From Bacteroidales bacterium (GTDB lineage: Bacteria; Bacteroidota; Bacteroidia; Bacteroidales; UBA932): a DNA stretch of 46,654 nt. The notes below the pieces were generated by a model. It searched no databases. It had not been told where the DNA came from and worked only from the letters and a program-made list of their open reading frames with translations. This document shows positions 23,313-35,041 of the stretch, piece by piece (position 1 is the stretch's first letter; each line of letters starts with the position of its first letter). Both the position numbers and the translations under genes were made by a program. The stretch covers positions 1 to 46,654 of the forward strand of contig JAKSKK010000015.1 in assembly GCA_024401745.1 (NCBI GenBank). Reading direction: 5' to 3'.

Positions 23313-24980
23313 ATGAAAGAATTCGAAATAGTAGCTCAGAGCTGGCTTGACGGCGACTTCGACCAGCAGACAAAGATGCAGGTCCTGGAACTCAGGAACA
23401 ACGATCCTGCTGGATTTGAAGATGCGTTCTACAAGAACCTCGAATTTGGTACAGGAGGCCTGCGCGGCATCATGGGCGTGGGCACCAACAGAATGAACAA
23501 GTACACCGTGGGAATGGCCACCCAGGGCCTTGCGAACTACATCCTTGCCCACTGTCCCGACCAGGACGACGTCAAGGTTGTGGTATCCTACGATTCCCGC
23601 AACAACAGCAAGGATTTCGCAAAGATCACAGCCGACGTGCTCAGCGCCAACGGAATCCATGTATATATCTTCGACAACATACGTCCTACTCCCGAGATGA
23701 GCTACGCAGTGCGCCTCAAGGGAGCCATTGCAGGCGTGATGATCACCGCTTCGCACAATCCCAAGGAGTACAATGGCTACAAGGTCAGCTGGAGCGACGG
23801 CGGCCAGGTAACCTCTCCCGTCGACAAGGAGATCGTCGCCGAGGTGGCAAAGATCACCGACCCTTCACAGGTGAAGTTCAAGGCCGGCCTCAAGTGCGGC
23901 GAAGTCGAGCTCATGGGAGCCGACGTGGATGAGCTCTATCTCCGTGACCTGCTGTCACTCTCGCTCAGCCCCGAAGCATGCGAGAAGCATTCCGACATCA
24001 AGATAGTCTACACCCCTCTGCACGGCTGCGGCGTGCGCCTCGTGCCTGAGATCCTCAAGCGCAAGGGCTTCAAGAACATAATCCACGTGCCCGAGCAGGA
24101 TGTGTCCGACGGCAATTTCCCCACCGTCTATTCTCCCAACCCTGAGGAGCAGAGCGCCCTCAAGATGGCCATCGAGAAGGCAGAGGCAACAGGAGCCGAC
24201 ATCGTCCTCGCAACCGACCCTGATGCCGACAGAATGGGCATCGCCGTGCGCGACAATGACGGCAGGATAGTCCTCTTCAACGGCAACCAGACCGCTTCAA
24301 TGATGACATACTACATCCTCTCGAAGTGGAAGGAGCTGGGAAAGATCCAGCCCGGCAAGTATGTGGTCAAGACCATAGTCACCACCGAGCTCATCACCGA
24401 CATCTGCAAGAGCTTCGGCGTGCCCGTATACAACGTCCTCACCGGCTTCAAGTACATCGCCGAGGTGGTCAAGCGCCAGAAGGAGCAGGGCGGCGAGTTC
24501 ATCTGCGGCGGCGAGGAGAGCTACGGCTTCAACGTGGGCGAGTTCGTGCGCGACAAGGATGCGCAGGTATCCTGCATGATGCTCGCAGAGTGCGCAGCAT
24601 GGGCCGCTGACCAGGGCCTGACCCTCTATCAGCTCATGCAGAAGATTTATTCAGAGTACGGCTACCGTAAGGAGGGCCTAGTCTCTGTTGTCCGCAAGGG
24701 CATCAGCGGCGCTCAGGAGATACAGCAGATGATGGTCGACCTGCGCGGCAACGCTCCCGCAGAGCTCTGCGGCAGCCCCGTCGTAAAGGTGGTGGACTAT
24801 CTGGAGCCCGAGAAGACCGGCCAGCCCAGCAGCAACGTCCTCCAGTTCTTCAGCGAGGCCGGCGACGTTGTGAGCGTACGCCCGTCAGGAACCGAGCCGA
24901 AGATCAAGTTCTACTTCGGGGCAAAGGGCGACAACGCTGACGAGAAGATAGCTGCCCTGAAGGAGCAGTTCTGCAAGTAA
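23313..24980 (+). CDS. Phosphohexomutase (phosphoglucomutase/phosphomannomutase)
   Basis: Moves phosphate between C6 and C1 of glucose or mannose, linking glycolysis with polysaccharide and cell-wall precursors. The 555-residue protein has all four alpha-D-phosphohexomutase loops: the phosphoserine in ITASHNPKEYNGYK (about residue 147), the Mg2+ loop ATDPDADRMG (about 307), the sugar loop CGGEESYGF (about 400) and the phosphate loop RPSGTEPKIKF near the C-terminus. Length matches the long PGM2-like bacterial group. The sugar loop GEES is compatible with both glucose and mannose. Its stop directly abuts the stop of nth on the other strand, with no terminator between. Confidence 0.92.
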   Translation: MKEFEIVAQSWLDGDFDQQTKMQVLELRNNDPAGFEDAFYKNLEFGTGGLRGIMGVGTNRMNKYTVGMATQGLANYILAHCPDQDDVKVVVSYDSRNNSKDFAKITADVLSANGIHVYIFDNIRPTPEMSYAVRLKGAIAGVMITASHNPKEYNGYKVSWSDGGQVTSPVDKEIVAEVAKITDPSQVKFKAGLKCGEVELMGADVDELYLRDLLSLSLSPEACEKHSDIKIVYTPLHGCGVRLVPEILKRKGFKNIIHVPEQDVSDGNFPTVYSPNPEEQSALKMAIEKAEATGADIVLATDPDADRMGIAVRDNDGRIVLFNGNQTASMMTYYILSKWKELGKIQPGKYVVKTIVTTELITDICKSFGVPVYNVLTGFKYIAEVVKRQKEQGGEFICGGEESYGFNVGEFVRDKDAQVSCMMLAECAAWAADQGLTLYQLMQKIYSEYGYRKEGLVSVVRKGISGAQEIQQMMVDLRGNAPAELCGSPVVKVVDYLEPEKTGQPSSNVLQFFSEAGDVVSVRPSGTEPKIKFYFGAKGDNADEKIAALKEQFCK

Positions 24981-25613
24981 CTATTTACTGTTGAATTCTT
25001 TACACCAAGTGCTCAGGGGACACCCTGGGCATTTTGGTTTCTGCGCGGTGCACACGTAGCGGCCGTGCAGGATGAGCCAGTGGTGGGCGATCGGGCGCTC
25101 CTCGACGGGTATGTGCTTCTCGAGGTCAAGCTCGACGGCGCGGGGCGTCGTCCCGCGGGAGAGGCCGAGCCTGTGGGACACTCTGAACACGTGGGTGTCG
25201 ACTGCTATGACAGGCTTGTTCCATACGATCGAGGCCACCACGTTCGCCGTCTTCCTTCCCACTCCGGGGAGGCTCATCAGCTCGTCGATGTCTGAGGGTA
25301 TCTCGCCTCCGAAGTCGTTTACCACCTTCCTGGCCATGCCTACGAGATGGGTGGCCTTGCTGTTGGGGTAGGAGATGCTGTGTATGAGCTCCAGCACGTC
25401 CTCCGCCTCGGCCGCGGCAAGGTGCTGCACGGTGGGGTAGCGCAGGAACAGGTCGGGCGTGGTGAGGTTCACGCGCCTGTCGGTACACTGGGCGGACAGA
25501 ATCACCGCCACGATGAGTTCGTATGGGTTGCTGAAATTGAGCTCCGACTGGGCTACGGGCACGTTCTGCCTGAAATAGTCGAATATAGCCTTGTATCTCT
25601 GGGCCGTCGTCAT
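24981..25613 (-). CDS. nth: Endonuclease III
   Basis: Base-excision repair glycosylase/AP lyase for oxidised pyrimidines. The 210-residue protein has the helix-hairpin-helix LPGVGRKTANVVAS with the catalytic lysine, the catalytic aspartate in AVDTHVFRV, and a [4Fe-4S] cluster motif C-x6-C-x2-C-x5-C at the C-terminus (CTAQKPKCPGCPLSTWC). The ATG at 25613 overlaps the ftsE stop (ATGA); a longer frame reaching 26090 only reads ftsE out of frame. It is therefore expressed from the ftsE promoter, coupling a repair gene to a cell-division gene. Confidence 0.95.
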   Translation of the reverse strand: MTTAQRYKAIFDYFRQNVPVAQSELNFSNPYELIVAVILSAQCTDRRVNLTTPDLFLRYPTVQHLAAAEAEDVLELIHSISYPNSKATHLVGMARKVVNDFGGEIPSDIDELMSLPGVGRKTANVVASIVWNKPVIAVDTHVFRVSHRLGLSRGTTPRAVELDLEKHIPVEERPIAHHWLILHGRYVCTAQKPKCPGCPLSTWCKEFNSK

Positions 25614-26302
25614 CTCTCGACACAGGTTTCGTCGGCGGTCTCGAACACGCGGCCGGGGTAGCGCTCGAGTATGCTGCGGTTGTGGGTGACCATGATTATG
25701 GCTGTTCCCTGCTCCTTGTTTATGCGCTGCAGGAGCTGGAGTATGCCCTCGGCAGTGTCGGCGTCGAGGTTGCCCGTGGGCTCGTCGGCGATGATAACCT
25801 CGGGGCTGTTGAGGATTGCCCTGGCGATTGCGATGCGCTGCTGCTCGCCTCCGGAGAGCTGGTGGGGCATCTTGTGACCCTTGGTCTCCATGCCTACCGA
25901 GATGAGGACTTCCTCGATGCGCTTGTCCATCGCGGCCTTGTCCTTCCATCCTGTCGACTTGAGCACGAAGGCGAGGTTGTCGTTCACGCTGCGGTCCATG
26001 AGAAGCTGGAAGTCCTGGAACACCACGCCGAGCTTGCGCCTGAGCATGGGCACGTCCTTGGAACGTATGCCGTCGATGCTGTATCCGCACACGCTGCCCT
26101 TGCCCTTGAGAAGCCTGTTCTCGGCTATGAGGGTGCGGATTATGGAGGTCTTGCCAGTGCCCACGCGGCCTACGATGTACACAAGGTCGCCGGGGTAGAC
26201 ATCCATGTTGAAGTCGTACACAACCACGGCTTCACCGTTCATGATGTCGGCATCCTTGAAGCTGATTACCGGGATTTTCTCCTCTTGCTCTGCAGTGTTC
26301 AT
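25610..26302 (-). CDS. ftsE: ABC transporter ATPase, FtsE-like
   Basis: ATPase of 230 residues, most like FtsE, which with FtsX couples divisome assembly to periplasmic cell-wall hydrolysis. Visible are Walker A GRVGTGKTS (about residue 45), Q-loop VVFQDFQLL, signature LSGGEQQRIA, Walker B VIIADEPTGNLD and the switch histidine in MVTHN. FtsE-type features are the short length and the DEPTGNLD end. No ftsX follows; the next gene is nth. A LolD/MacB-type exporter ATPase is the alternative, but those are also usually beside a permease. Confidence 0.85.
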   Translation of the reverse strand: MNTAEQEEKIPVISFKDADIMNGEAVVVYDFNMDVYPGDLVYIVGRVGTGKTSIIRTLIAENRLLKGKGSVCGYSIDGIRSKDVPMLRRKLGVVFQDFQLLMDRSVNDNLAFVLKSTGWKDKAAMDKRIEEVLISVGMETKGHKMPHQLSGGEQQRIAIARAILNSPEVIIADEPTGNLDADTAEGILQLLQRINKEQGTAIIMVTHNRSILERYPGRVFETADETCVER

Positions 26303-26332
26303 AAAAACGCAAAAAAACTTTCAACAATGCTA

Positions 26333-26340
26333 CAAATATA
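26333..26340 (-). promoter_or_regulatory. Promoter -7 element (TATATTTG) of ftsE-nth
   Basis: Exact minus-strand match about 30 bases upstream of ATG 26302. Confidence 0.65.
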
Positions 26341-26353
26341 GCAAGAAAATGAG

Positions 26354-26361
26354 TATTTTTG
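26354..26361 (+). promoter_or_regulatory. Promoter -7 element (TATTTTTG) of the TPR-barrel operon
   Basis: Exact match 22 bases before ATG 26384, back to back with the ftsE promoter. Confidence 0.65.
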
Positions 26362-26383
26362 TAAACTATATCATAAAGCGAAT

Positions 26384-29344
26384 ATGAAAGCTAAAATACT
26401 CTCTTTATTGGCAATCGCCATCTGCCTCGTTACGCCTGCGCGCGCGCAGCGTGCGAACGCGGACGAATCTTTCCTTCAGGCCGTGAGCCTGTACCGCAGC
26501 GGCATGTATGAAAGGGCCCGCACTCTGTTCGAGTCATGCAGCGACGACCCCGTCGCCCGCGGATATTCAGTGCTGTGCGCAATGAGGATGCAGGCTCCCG
26601 ATGCCGACGCCCTGTTCGATGCCTATCAGCAGGAGTACAAGTCATCGCCCATGAATGCCGAGATGAACTACAGGCAGGCACTCAGGAAGTTCGACGAGGG
26701 TGAGTTTGAACTCGCCTCAGAGCTCTTCTCGAAGGTGCCCATGAAGGAAATACCCGCACTGGAGCAGACTGCCGCCATCTTCAAGATGGGATACTGCGAC
26801 TATACCAAGGGCCTCTTCGATTCCGCACGCAAGCGTTTCAGGAAGGTCGAGTCAGGAAACTATAACGACTACACCTCCACAGCAAGGTATCTTCTTGGCT
26901 ACATGGACTATCAGGACCGCAGCTTTGCGGATGCCGCAGAGTGGTTCCGCCAGTCTGTGTCAGACCCCCGATTCAAGGAGCTTTCAGAGTTCTATCTCGT
27001 TGACTGCGAATTCAATCTCAAGAACTATGACTATGTGATCGAGAAGGGTGTGGAGATGTTCGAGAACGTTGACGTGGAGCGCCGCGAGCGCCTTGCAAGA
27101 AGCCTTTCCGAGGCCTTCCTCGTAAAGGGCGACAAGGCCAACGCCCTCAAGTACTACAAGTCAGTCTCACGCGAGAACATGAGCCGTTCCGACTACTTCT
27201 ACGCTGGTTCCATGCTCTTCGCGGTAGAGGACTGGAAGGGCGCAGTGGAGAACTACAGCCGCATGACCGACCGCACAGACTCCCTCGGCCAGATTGCCAA
27301 CTACCAGATGGCCGGCTCCTTCATCAAGCTGCACAACAACGTCGCCGCCATGGACGCATTCAAGGCCGCCGCTGACAGGAGCTTCGACAAGAAGATCCAG
27401 GAGGACGCCTTCTTCAACTACGCCAAGCTCTCCTTCGACCTGAACAAGGACCCCAAGGGCTTCACCGACTATATCTCACGCTGGTCTACCAAGGAGAAGG
27501 GCGACCAGATCTATGAGTACATGGCACTCGCCGCACTCGTGAACAAGGACTACGCCGCCGCCGTGGACGCATACGACCACATCGACGAGCTCACTCCCGA
27601 GATGCAGTCGAACTACACCAAGGCCAACTACCTGCGTGCCGGCCAGCTCATCTCCAACGGCGCGTGGAGGGACGCCCTCGGCTGCCTCAGGACCAGCGCC
27701 TACTATCTCCCCAAGACCGACCGCTTCAACCAGCTCAGCCGTTACTGGATAGCTGAGTGCCAGTACAATACCGACAATTTCAGCGCAGCCCGCGAGACAT
27801 ACGTCGACCTCTACAACGGCTCTGCCCTCGACGGCATACCCGAAGGCAACGTGCTCCCTTACAACATCGCATACTGCTGCTATCGTGAGGAGGACTGGGC
27901 CGCCGCCGCAAAGTGGTTCGACAACTACATCCAGTCAGGCGTGCACAACTACCGTGAGGACGCGCTCACACGCCGCGCCGACTGCGACTTCGCCCGCCGC
28001 GACTACAAGAACGCCGTCAAGACCTACCAGACCGTGATAGATGCCTTCGGCTCTCCCGACAACATCTATCCCTACTACCAGCAGGCTCTGTCATACGGCC
28101 TGTCCGGCGACAAGAAGAAGAAGGCCGCTGTGCTTTCAACCGTGCTCAAGGCCTCTCCCGCGGCTCCTATGTACGCCGAGGCCATGTATGAGCTTGGCCG
28201 CTCGCAGATGGACATAAAGGACGATGCCTCTGCGCTCGAGACATTCAAGCTCCTTCGCAAGACCACGTCCGACAGCACCTACGTTGCCAAGTCCCTCATC
28301 GGAATGGGCATGGTGCATCGCAACAGCAAGGAATACGACGCTGCCCTGGGCGACTACAAGAAGGTCGTTTCCATGATGCCCGGCAGCAGCTATGCCGAGG
28401 ACGCTCTCCTCGCCATCGAGAGCATCTACCAGAGCATGAGGCAGCCTGAGAAGTATCTGGAGTACATCGAGCAGAACAGGCTCGGCGCCAAGAAGAGCGC
28501 TGCCGAGCGTGAGAACATGTACTTCAACACCGCCGAGCAGGTATTCCTCGGCGGAGACAGCCAGCGGTCAATCAGCGTGCTGCAGAAATATCTCGACGAG
28601 TTCCCTGAGGGCACGAAGAACGCCCAGGCGTGGTTCTATCTTGCCGAGAGCTACAAGGCTCAGGGCGCAAAGGAGAAGGCCGCCGATGCATACGCACAGG
28701 CAATGGCCCTTGCTTCCGAAGGCTCATATGCCGAGAGCTCACGCCTCGGATTCGCCAACATCTGCTATTCTCTCGAGCGCTATGAGGACGCATACCGCGG
28801 ATTCAGCGAGCTCGGCGAGATCGCCCGCATCGAGACCAACAAGACCAACGCACGCACGGGCATGATGCGCTCAGCATTCCGTGCACGCAACTACGACAAT
28901 GCCATCAGCGCCGCCAAGGAGGTTGAAGATGACCTCAAGTCTTCTGCAGAGACCCGCAGGGAGGCCCGCTACGTTCAGGCCAAGTCATACATGCTCACCA
29001 GCCGCAGAGGCGAGGCCATGGAAATGTTCAGGGCTCTTGCCAAGGAACCTTCGACTGCAGAGGGCGCCGAGGCCAGGTATATCATCATCCAGAACATGTA
29101 CGACACCGGCGACTTCCAGTCAGTCGAGAATGCCGTATATGACTTCTCTGCTTCAGCAGGCGACCAGTCATACTGGCTTGCCAAGGCCTTCATCACCCTC
29201 GGCGACTCATTCATCGAGCGTGGCCTCAGCGATCAGGCAAAGGCTACATTCGAGAGCATACGTGACGGCTATGAGCCTCAGTCACAGAGTGATGACGTAC
29301 AGGAGAACGTAAAACTGAGACTTCAGCGTCTCGCAGCAAAGTAA
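26384..29344 (+). CDS. Large periplasmic tetratricopeptide-repeat protein
   Basis: A 986-residue exported protein. The signal peptide (ILSLLAIAICLVTPARAQ) is followed almost wholly by helix-turn-helix repeats of the TPR type, for example AVSLYRSGMYERARTLFE near residue 33, YNTDNFSAARETYVDLY in the middle and DYKNAVKTYQTVIDAFG later. No enzyme domain is visible. Such solenoids are scaffolds for protein binding in the periplasm or on the inner face of the outer membrane. Six bases after its stop comes a predicted outer-membrane barrel, so the pair probably forms one complex. It resembles long TPR proteins conserved in Bacteroidales whose role is not established. Confidence 0.85.
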   Translation: MKAKILSLLAIAICLVTPARAQRANADESFLQAVSLYRSGMYERARTLFESCSDDPVARGYSVLCAMRMQAPDADALFDAYQQEYKSSPMNAEMNYRQALRKFDEGEFELASELFSKVPMKEIPALEQTAAIFKMGYCDYTKGLFDSARKRFRKVESGNYNDYTSTARYLLGYMDYQDRSFADAAEWFRQSVSDPRFKELSEFYLVDCEFNLKNYDYVIEKGVEMFENVDVERRERLARSLSEAFLVKGDKANALKYYKSVSRENMSRSDYFYAGSMLFAVEDWKGAVENYSRMTDRTDSLGQIANYQMAGSFIKLHNNVAAMDAFKAAADRSFDKKIQEDAFFNYAKLSFDLNKDPKGFTDYISRWSTKEKGDQIYEYMALAALVNKDYAAAVDAYDHIDELTPEMQSNYTKANYLRAGQLISNGAWRDALGCLRTSAYYLPKTDRFNQLSRYWIAECQYNTDNFSAARETYVDLYNGSALDGIPEGNVLPYNIAYCCYREEDWAAAAKWFDNYIQSGVHNYREDALTRRADCDFARRDYKNAVKTYQTVIDAFGSPDNIYPYYQQALSYGLSGDKKKKAAVLSTVLKASPAAPMYAEAMYELGRSQMDIKDDASALETFKLLRKTTSDSTYVAKSLIGMGMVHRNSKEYDAALGDYKKVVSMMPGSSYAEDALLAIESIYQSMRQPEKYLEYIEQNRLGAKKSAAERENMYFNTAEQVFLGGDSQRSISVLQKYLDEFPEGTKNAQAWFYLAESYKAQGAKEKAADAYAQAMALASEGSYAESSRLGFANICYSLERYEDAYRGFSELGEIARIETNKTNARTGMMRSAFRARNYDNAISAAKEVEDDLKSSAETRREARYVQAKSYMLTSRRGEAMEMFRALAKEPSTAEGAEARYIIIQNMYDTGDFQSVENAVYDFSASAGDQSYWLAKAFITLGDSFIERGLSDQAKATFESIRDGYEPQSQSDDVQENVKLRLQRLAAK

Positions 29345-29350
29345 AGAGAT

Positions 29351-30940
29351 ATGAAGAAGCTGCTATCAATATCAGTATTCGTGGCTCTGGCTGTCTCAGC
29401 CGCAGCCCAGGGTGTGAATTCAACAGTGTCTGTGACCAACGACTACCGTTCGCATGCCGCAGATGTGAACAAGCAGACCATGGAGATGCTCGTTCCTGAT
29501 TCACTCCTTCACTTCGACTACAAGTTCGACTATTCGGTCTTCGAGTCTCCTTACAAGGGAGCATACGAGTTCTCTCCCTATTCCATCAAGGTGACTCCCG
29601 AGGCCAGCGGATACAATGCCCGCAAGCTTTACATGAAGGCCGGTGCAGGCTATGCCATGCATCCCGTGCTCGACTTCGTATGGGCTCCCGTGAGCAGCGG
29701 GAAGTGTGCTGTGAGCGTGTTCAACAACGGCCGCGGTTTTATAGGAAACTACATGGGCGGCGCATCAAGCTGCTTCGGCGAGGAGAAGTTCTCGGGTTGG
29801 GACGCTTCCGACAAGTTCGGAGTCGAGTCCCGCTGGACTCTCGACAAGGCTGAGGTCAAGGCCGCCGCATCATACGACTTCATCGGCACCGGCGACAAGC
29901 CGGAGTACATCGGGTCAATGACGCATGCAGTCCACGGCAACGTGGGCGTGGCTTCAGTGGGAGCCGTTCCCGTCGCATACAAGGTGAACGTCTTCGGTGA
30001 GTACCTCATGGGTAACGAGGATTCCTTCATGTCTCAGCTCTCTTACAACGAGTATTCCGCAGGCATCGACGGCAGCGCCGGCATGGGCAGGGGAGCAGGC
30101 CGCATCAAGCTTGACTTCGCGGCCCGCTGCTACGGCTTCAATGCAGGCGAGACCACGGTGGCCCTGCCTCACTTCAGCCTCACGCCTCACTACGACTTCG
30201 TCTATGGCATCCTCAACGTGAGCGCCGGCGTAAGGCTTGACTATACTGACAAGTTCAGCATCGCTCCCGACGTGAGGGTGAGCCTTGGCGCCATGAGCGA
30301 CGACATCACCGTCTATGCCGGAGCCACCGGCGGCCAGTACATCACCGACTTCTACACCCTCAAGCAGGGCTTCCACCGTGCATTGGCTTCTGCCACCACC
30401 ACCGGTGTCACCAAGGAGTCGATCCATGTATATGCGGGCCTCGACGGCCATTCAGGCTCTCCTTTCAGGTATGCCCTCAGATTCGGCTGGGTGAACTATG
30501 AGAAGGCCGCACTGGAGACTTCATACGGCTATGCATCCGCGATGTTCGCACGCATATACGGCAAGCTCAACCTTTCATACGTCAACGAGCGCATAGAGGC
30601 TGACGTGAACCTTGATGTCGCCTCGATGATAATCGACGACGAGAAGGTGGAGGTCGACTTCCTCCGCGATCCTTCGGTCATTGCCGGCGCAAACTTCACC
30701 TACAACTGGAACAAGCGCATATACGCCACTGTATTCGCTCAGGGACGCAGCGCCCGCCAGGGTACCGTGGCCGAGCTTCCCGGATGGGTCAACCTGGGTG
30801 TGCGCGCCGAGCTCAAGCCCAGCGGCAAATGGGGATTCTGGGCCGAGGCCGGGAACCTTCTCGGAATGACTATGTGGCGCAATTATCCCTGCGCTGAGAC
30901 AGGCCGCATATTTACCGGCGGAATCACCCTGACTTTGTAG
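29351..30940 (+). CDS. Predicted outer-membrane beta-barrel protein
   Basis: A 529-residue exported protein with a signal peptide (LLSISVFVALAVSAAAQ). The mature part begins with a short periplasmic region (VPDSLLHFDYKFDYSVFESP) and then consists of alternating amphipathic strands rich in Gly, Tyr and Phe, ending with a short strand FTGGITLTL, as expected for a barrel. The N-terminal region recalls the start of TonB-dependent receptor barrels, but no plug domain or TonB box is seen, and it is shorter than such receptors. It is co-transcribed with the TPR protein. It is not recognised further; transport, anchoring or assembly roles are all open. Confidence 0.75.
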   Translation: MKKLLSISVFVALAVSAAAQGVNSTVSVTNDYRSHAADVNKQTMEMLVPDSLLHFDYKFDYSVFESPYKGAYEFSPYSIKVTPEASGYNARKLYMKAGAGYAMHPVLDFVWAPVSSGKCAVSVFNNGRGFIGNYMGGASSCFGEEKFSGWDASDKFGVESRWTLDKAEVKAAASYDFIGTGDKPEYIGSMTHAVHGNVGVASVGAVPVAYKVNVFGEYLMGNEDSFMSQLSYNEYSAGIDGSAGMGRGAGRIKLDFAARCYGFNAGETTVALPHFSLTPHYDFVYGILNVSAGVRLDYTDKFSIAPDVRVSLGAMSDDITVYAGATGGQYITDFYTLKQGFHRALASATTTGVTKESIHVYAGLDGHSGSPFRYALRFGWVNYEKAALETSYGYASAMFARIYGKLNLSYVNERIEADVNLDVASMIIDDEKVEVDFLRDPSVIAGANFTYNWNKRIYATVFAQGRSARQGTVAELPGWVNLGVRAELKPSGKWGFWAEAGNLLGMTMWRNYPCAETGRIFTGGITLTL

Positions 30941-32995
<2,055 letters not shown>

Positions 32996-33004
32996 GCACA
33001 GCCG

Positions 33005-35035
33005 ATGGAGAAGACCGAAAGGATCAAGCTGGCACTGGCACTCGCCGCAAGCGTAGTGCTGCTTGTGCTGATGATGCCGCGCAAGTCATCGTTCAGCTAC
33101 GACTACCGCAAGGGCCGTGAGTGGAAGAACGAGACTCTCTATGCCGAGTTCGACTTCCCGATAGTGAAGTCGGAGGCGCAGATGAGGGAGGAGAAGGCGT
33201 CGGCACAGCACAGCGTCGTGCCTTACTACCGCTTCTCCAACGACGTCGTGTCCAAGAACCTCAAGGCCGCCGAGTCGCTGCCTATAGGTTCCCTGAAGTC
33301 CGCCGTCATATCCAGCATGCGCGGAATCTACGCCAAGGGCATACTCACCGACGAAGGTGTGCGCAAGTCCATGGCTTCCAATTCCGAGCTGCTCTATGTG
33401 CACAGGGACAAGCGCGCGGTCAAGACACCCGTGGCTGAGGTCTACAAGCTCAGCGAGGCCCGCGCCAAGCTCCTCGAGGACGTGTCGCGCAGCGCTCCAG
33501 GCGTGAACGTGGACTCCATACTCAGGGAGGCTTCCGTGTTCGACCTCATAGTGCCCAACCTCAACTATGACCAGCAGACCACCGAGCTCGTGAGCTCGTC
33601 GAACGAGAGCGCCATATCTCCCACGCTTGGATATGTTTCCGCCGGCCAGCTGATCGTCTCCAACGGAGAGATGGTCACTGCCGAGATAGCGCAGATGCTC
33701 GACTCATACAAGAAGGAATACGAGGCCAACGTGGGCTATGCCGGCCCGAGGTTCTTCCTCTGGCTTGGCAACCTCATCGTCGCGATAGTGCTCGTGTCAC
33801 TGCTTTTCCTCATCATCTACTTCATCGACAACAGGATATTCTTCGACAACCGCTTCCTGTACATGCTGGTTGTGTTCCTGCTGTTCTCGACTCTTGCCCT
33901 GGCTTTCGTGCGGACCAACGAGAAAGCCCTGCTGATGGTGCCCTTCACTCTGGCAGCCCTTTATCTGCAGGCATTCTTCAGGCCCAAGGTCATACTTCCC
34001 ATCTACATAGTCACTCTGTTCCCGCTGCTGATATTCGCACCGAACGGAGCCGTGCTGTTCGTGATGTTCGTGGTGGCCGGCCTTGTGGCAACCTACTTCT
34101 TCCAGTTCTTCAACAAGGGCTGGCACCAGTTCATAGTCGCACTCATCACCTTCGCGGTGCTGGCAATCTCCTATCTGGGCTTCTACCTTCTCGGCCTGAT
34201 CAATGCAGGCCCTGTGTTCAAGGTGCTGTTGAAGCTCTTCGGCGGTTCGATGCTCGCTGTGGCAGGCTATCCTCTCATCTACCTGTTCGAGAAGTTCTTC
34301 AACCTGCTGTCAAGCTCGCGTCTGCGTGACCTCTGCGACACCTCGCTGCCTCTGCTCCGTACACTCGAGCAGAAGGCTCCCGGCACATTCCAGCATTCGC
34401 TCCAGGTCATGAACCTGAGCGACGCCGCTGCCAGGTCGATAGGTGCGAATGCGCTCCTCGTGCGCGCCGGTGCCCTGTATCACGACCTCGGCAAGATGGT
34501 GAACCCTCAGTGCTTCATCGAGAACGAGAGCCTTCTGAACAAGCCTGAGGACCAGAAGTATCACAGCAAGCTCACTCCTGTTCACAGCGCCCAGGACATC
34601 ATAAGGCACGTTTCTGACGGTGTGGACATAGCCCGTCGCAACCGCCTGCCCGAACGCATAGTTGCGTTCATCCTCACTCACCACGGCACCACCCGTACAG
34701 GCTATTTCTGGGGCAAGCACCTCAGCGAAGGCGGCAGTCCTGCCGACGAGCCTGCATTCCACTACAACGGTGAGAAGCCAAAGACCAAGGAGCAGATCAT
34801 ACTCATGCTCTGCGACAGCATAGAGGCCGCGTCCCGTACGCTTCAGGACTACTCTCCCGAGTCCATCTCCGCCTTCGTCGACAAGATCATCGAAGGCAAG
34901 AGGTCCGAGGGCCAGTTCGAAGAGGCCGACATCTCCATCAAGGACCTTGGCACCGTATCGGCGACAATCAAGTCATTCCTCGCTCAGGTTCATCATGAGC
35001 GTATCAGTTACCCTGACAAAAACAACAACATATAG
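33005..35035 (+). CDS. 7TMR-HD phosphodiesterase, PgpH-like
   Basis: Membrane phosphodiesterase predicted to degrade cyclic di-AMP. The 676-residue protein has an N-terminal membrane anchor (about 8-25), a large extracytoplasmic 7TMR-HDED region to about residue 240, seven membrane helices (about 245-435) and a cytoplasmic HD domain. The metal ligands are in FQHSLQVMNL, YHDLGKM, HVSDGVDIARRN and ILTHHGTT. The order matches Listeria PgpH. It is cotranscribed with gyrB and seven bases ahead of the trigger-factor gene. No diadenylate cyclase lies in the window. c-di-AMP controls K+ uptake elsewhere in bacteria and trkH is in the window, but at 14 kb distance this is only suggestive. Confidence 0.88.
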   Translation: MEKTERIKLALALAASVVLLVLMMPRKSSFSYDYRKGREWKNETLYAEFDFPIVKSEAQMREEKASAQHSVVPYYRFSNDVVSKNLKAAESLPIGSLKSAVISSMRGIYAKGILTDEGVRKSMASNSELLYVHRDKRAVKTPVAEVYKLSEARAKLLEDVSRSAPGVNVDSILREASVFDLIVPNLNYDQQTTELVSSSNESAISPTLGYVSAGQLIVSNGEMVTAEIAQMLDSYKKEYEANVGYAGPRFFLWLGNLIVAIVLVSLLFLIIYFIDNRIFFDNRFLYMLVVFLLFSTLALAFVRTNEKALLMVPFTLAALYLQAFFRPKVILPIYIVTLFPLLIFAPNGAVLFVMFVVAGLVATYFFQFFNKGWHQFIVALITFAVLAISYLGFYLLGLINAGPVFKVLLKLFGGSMLAVAGYPLIYLFEKFFNLLSSSRLRDLCDTSLPLLRTLEQKAPGTFQHSLQVMNLSDAAARSIGANALLVRAGALYHDLGKMVNPQCFIENESLLNKPEDQKYHSKLTPVHSAQDIIRHVSDGVDIARRNRLPERIVAFILTHHGTTRTGYFWGKHLSEGGSPADEPAFHYNGEKPKTKEQIILMLCDSIEAASRTLQDYSPESISAFVDKIIEGKRSEGQFEEADISIKDLGTVSATIKSFLAQVHHERISYPDKNNNI

Positions 35036-35041
35036 TACATC

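Noticed and set aside
24981-26090. Long minus-strand frame extending nth by about 160 residues
   Set aside because: The extra part is out-of-frame reading of ftsE, with low-complexity Arg/His-rich sequence and no domain.
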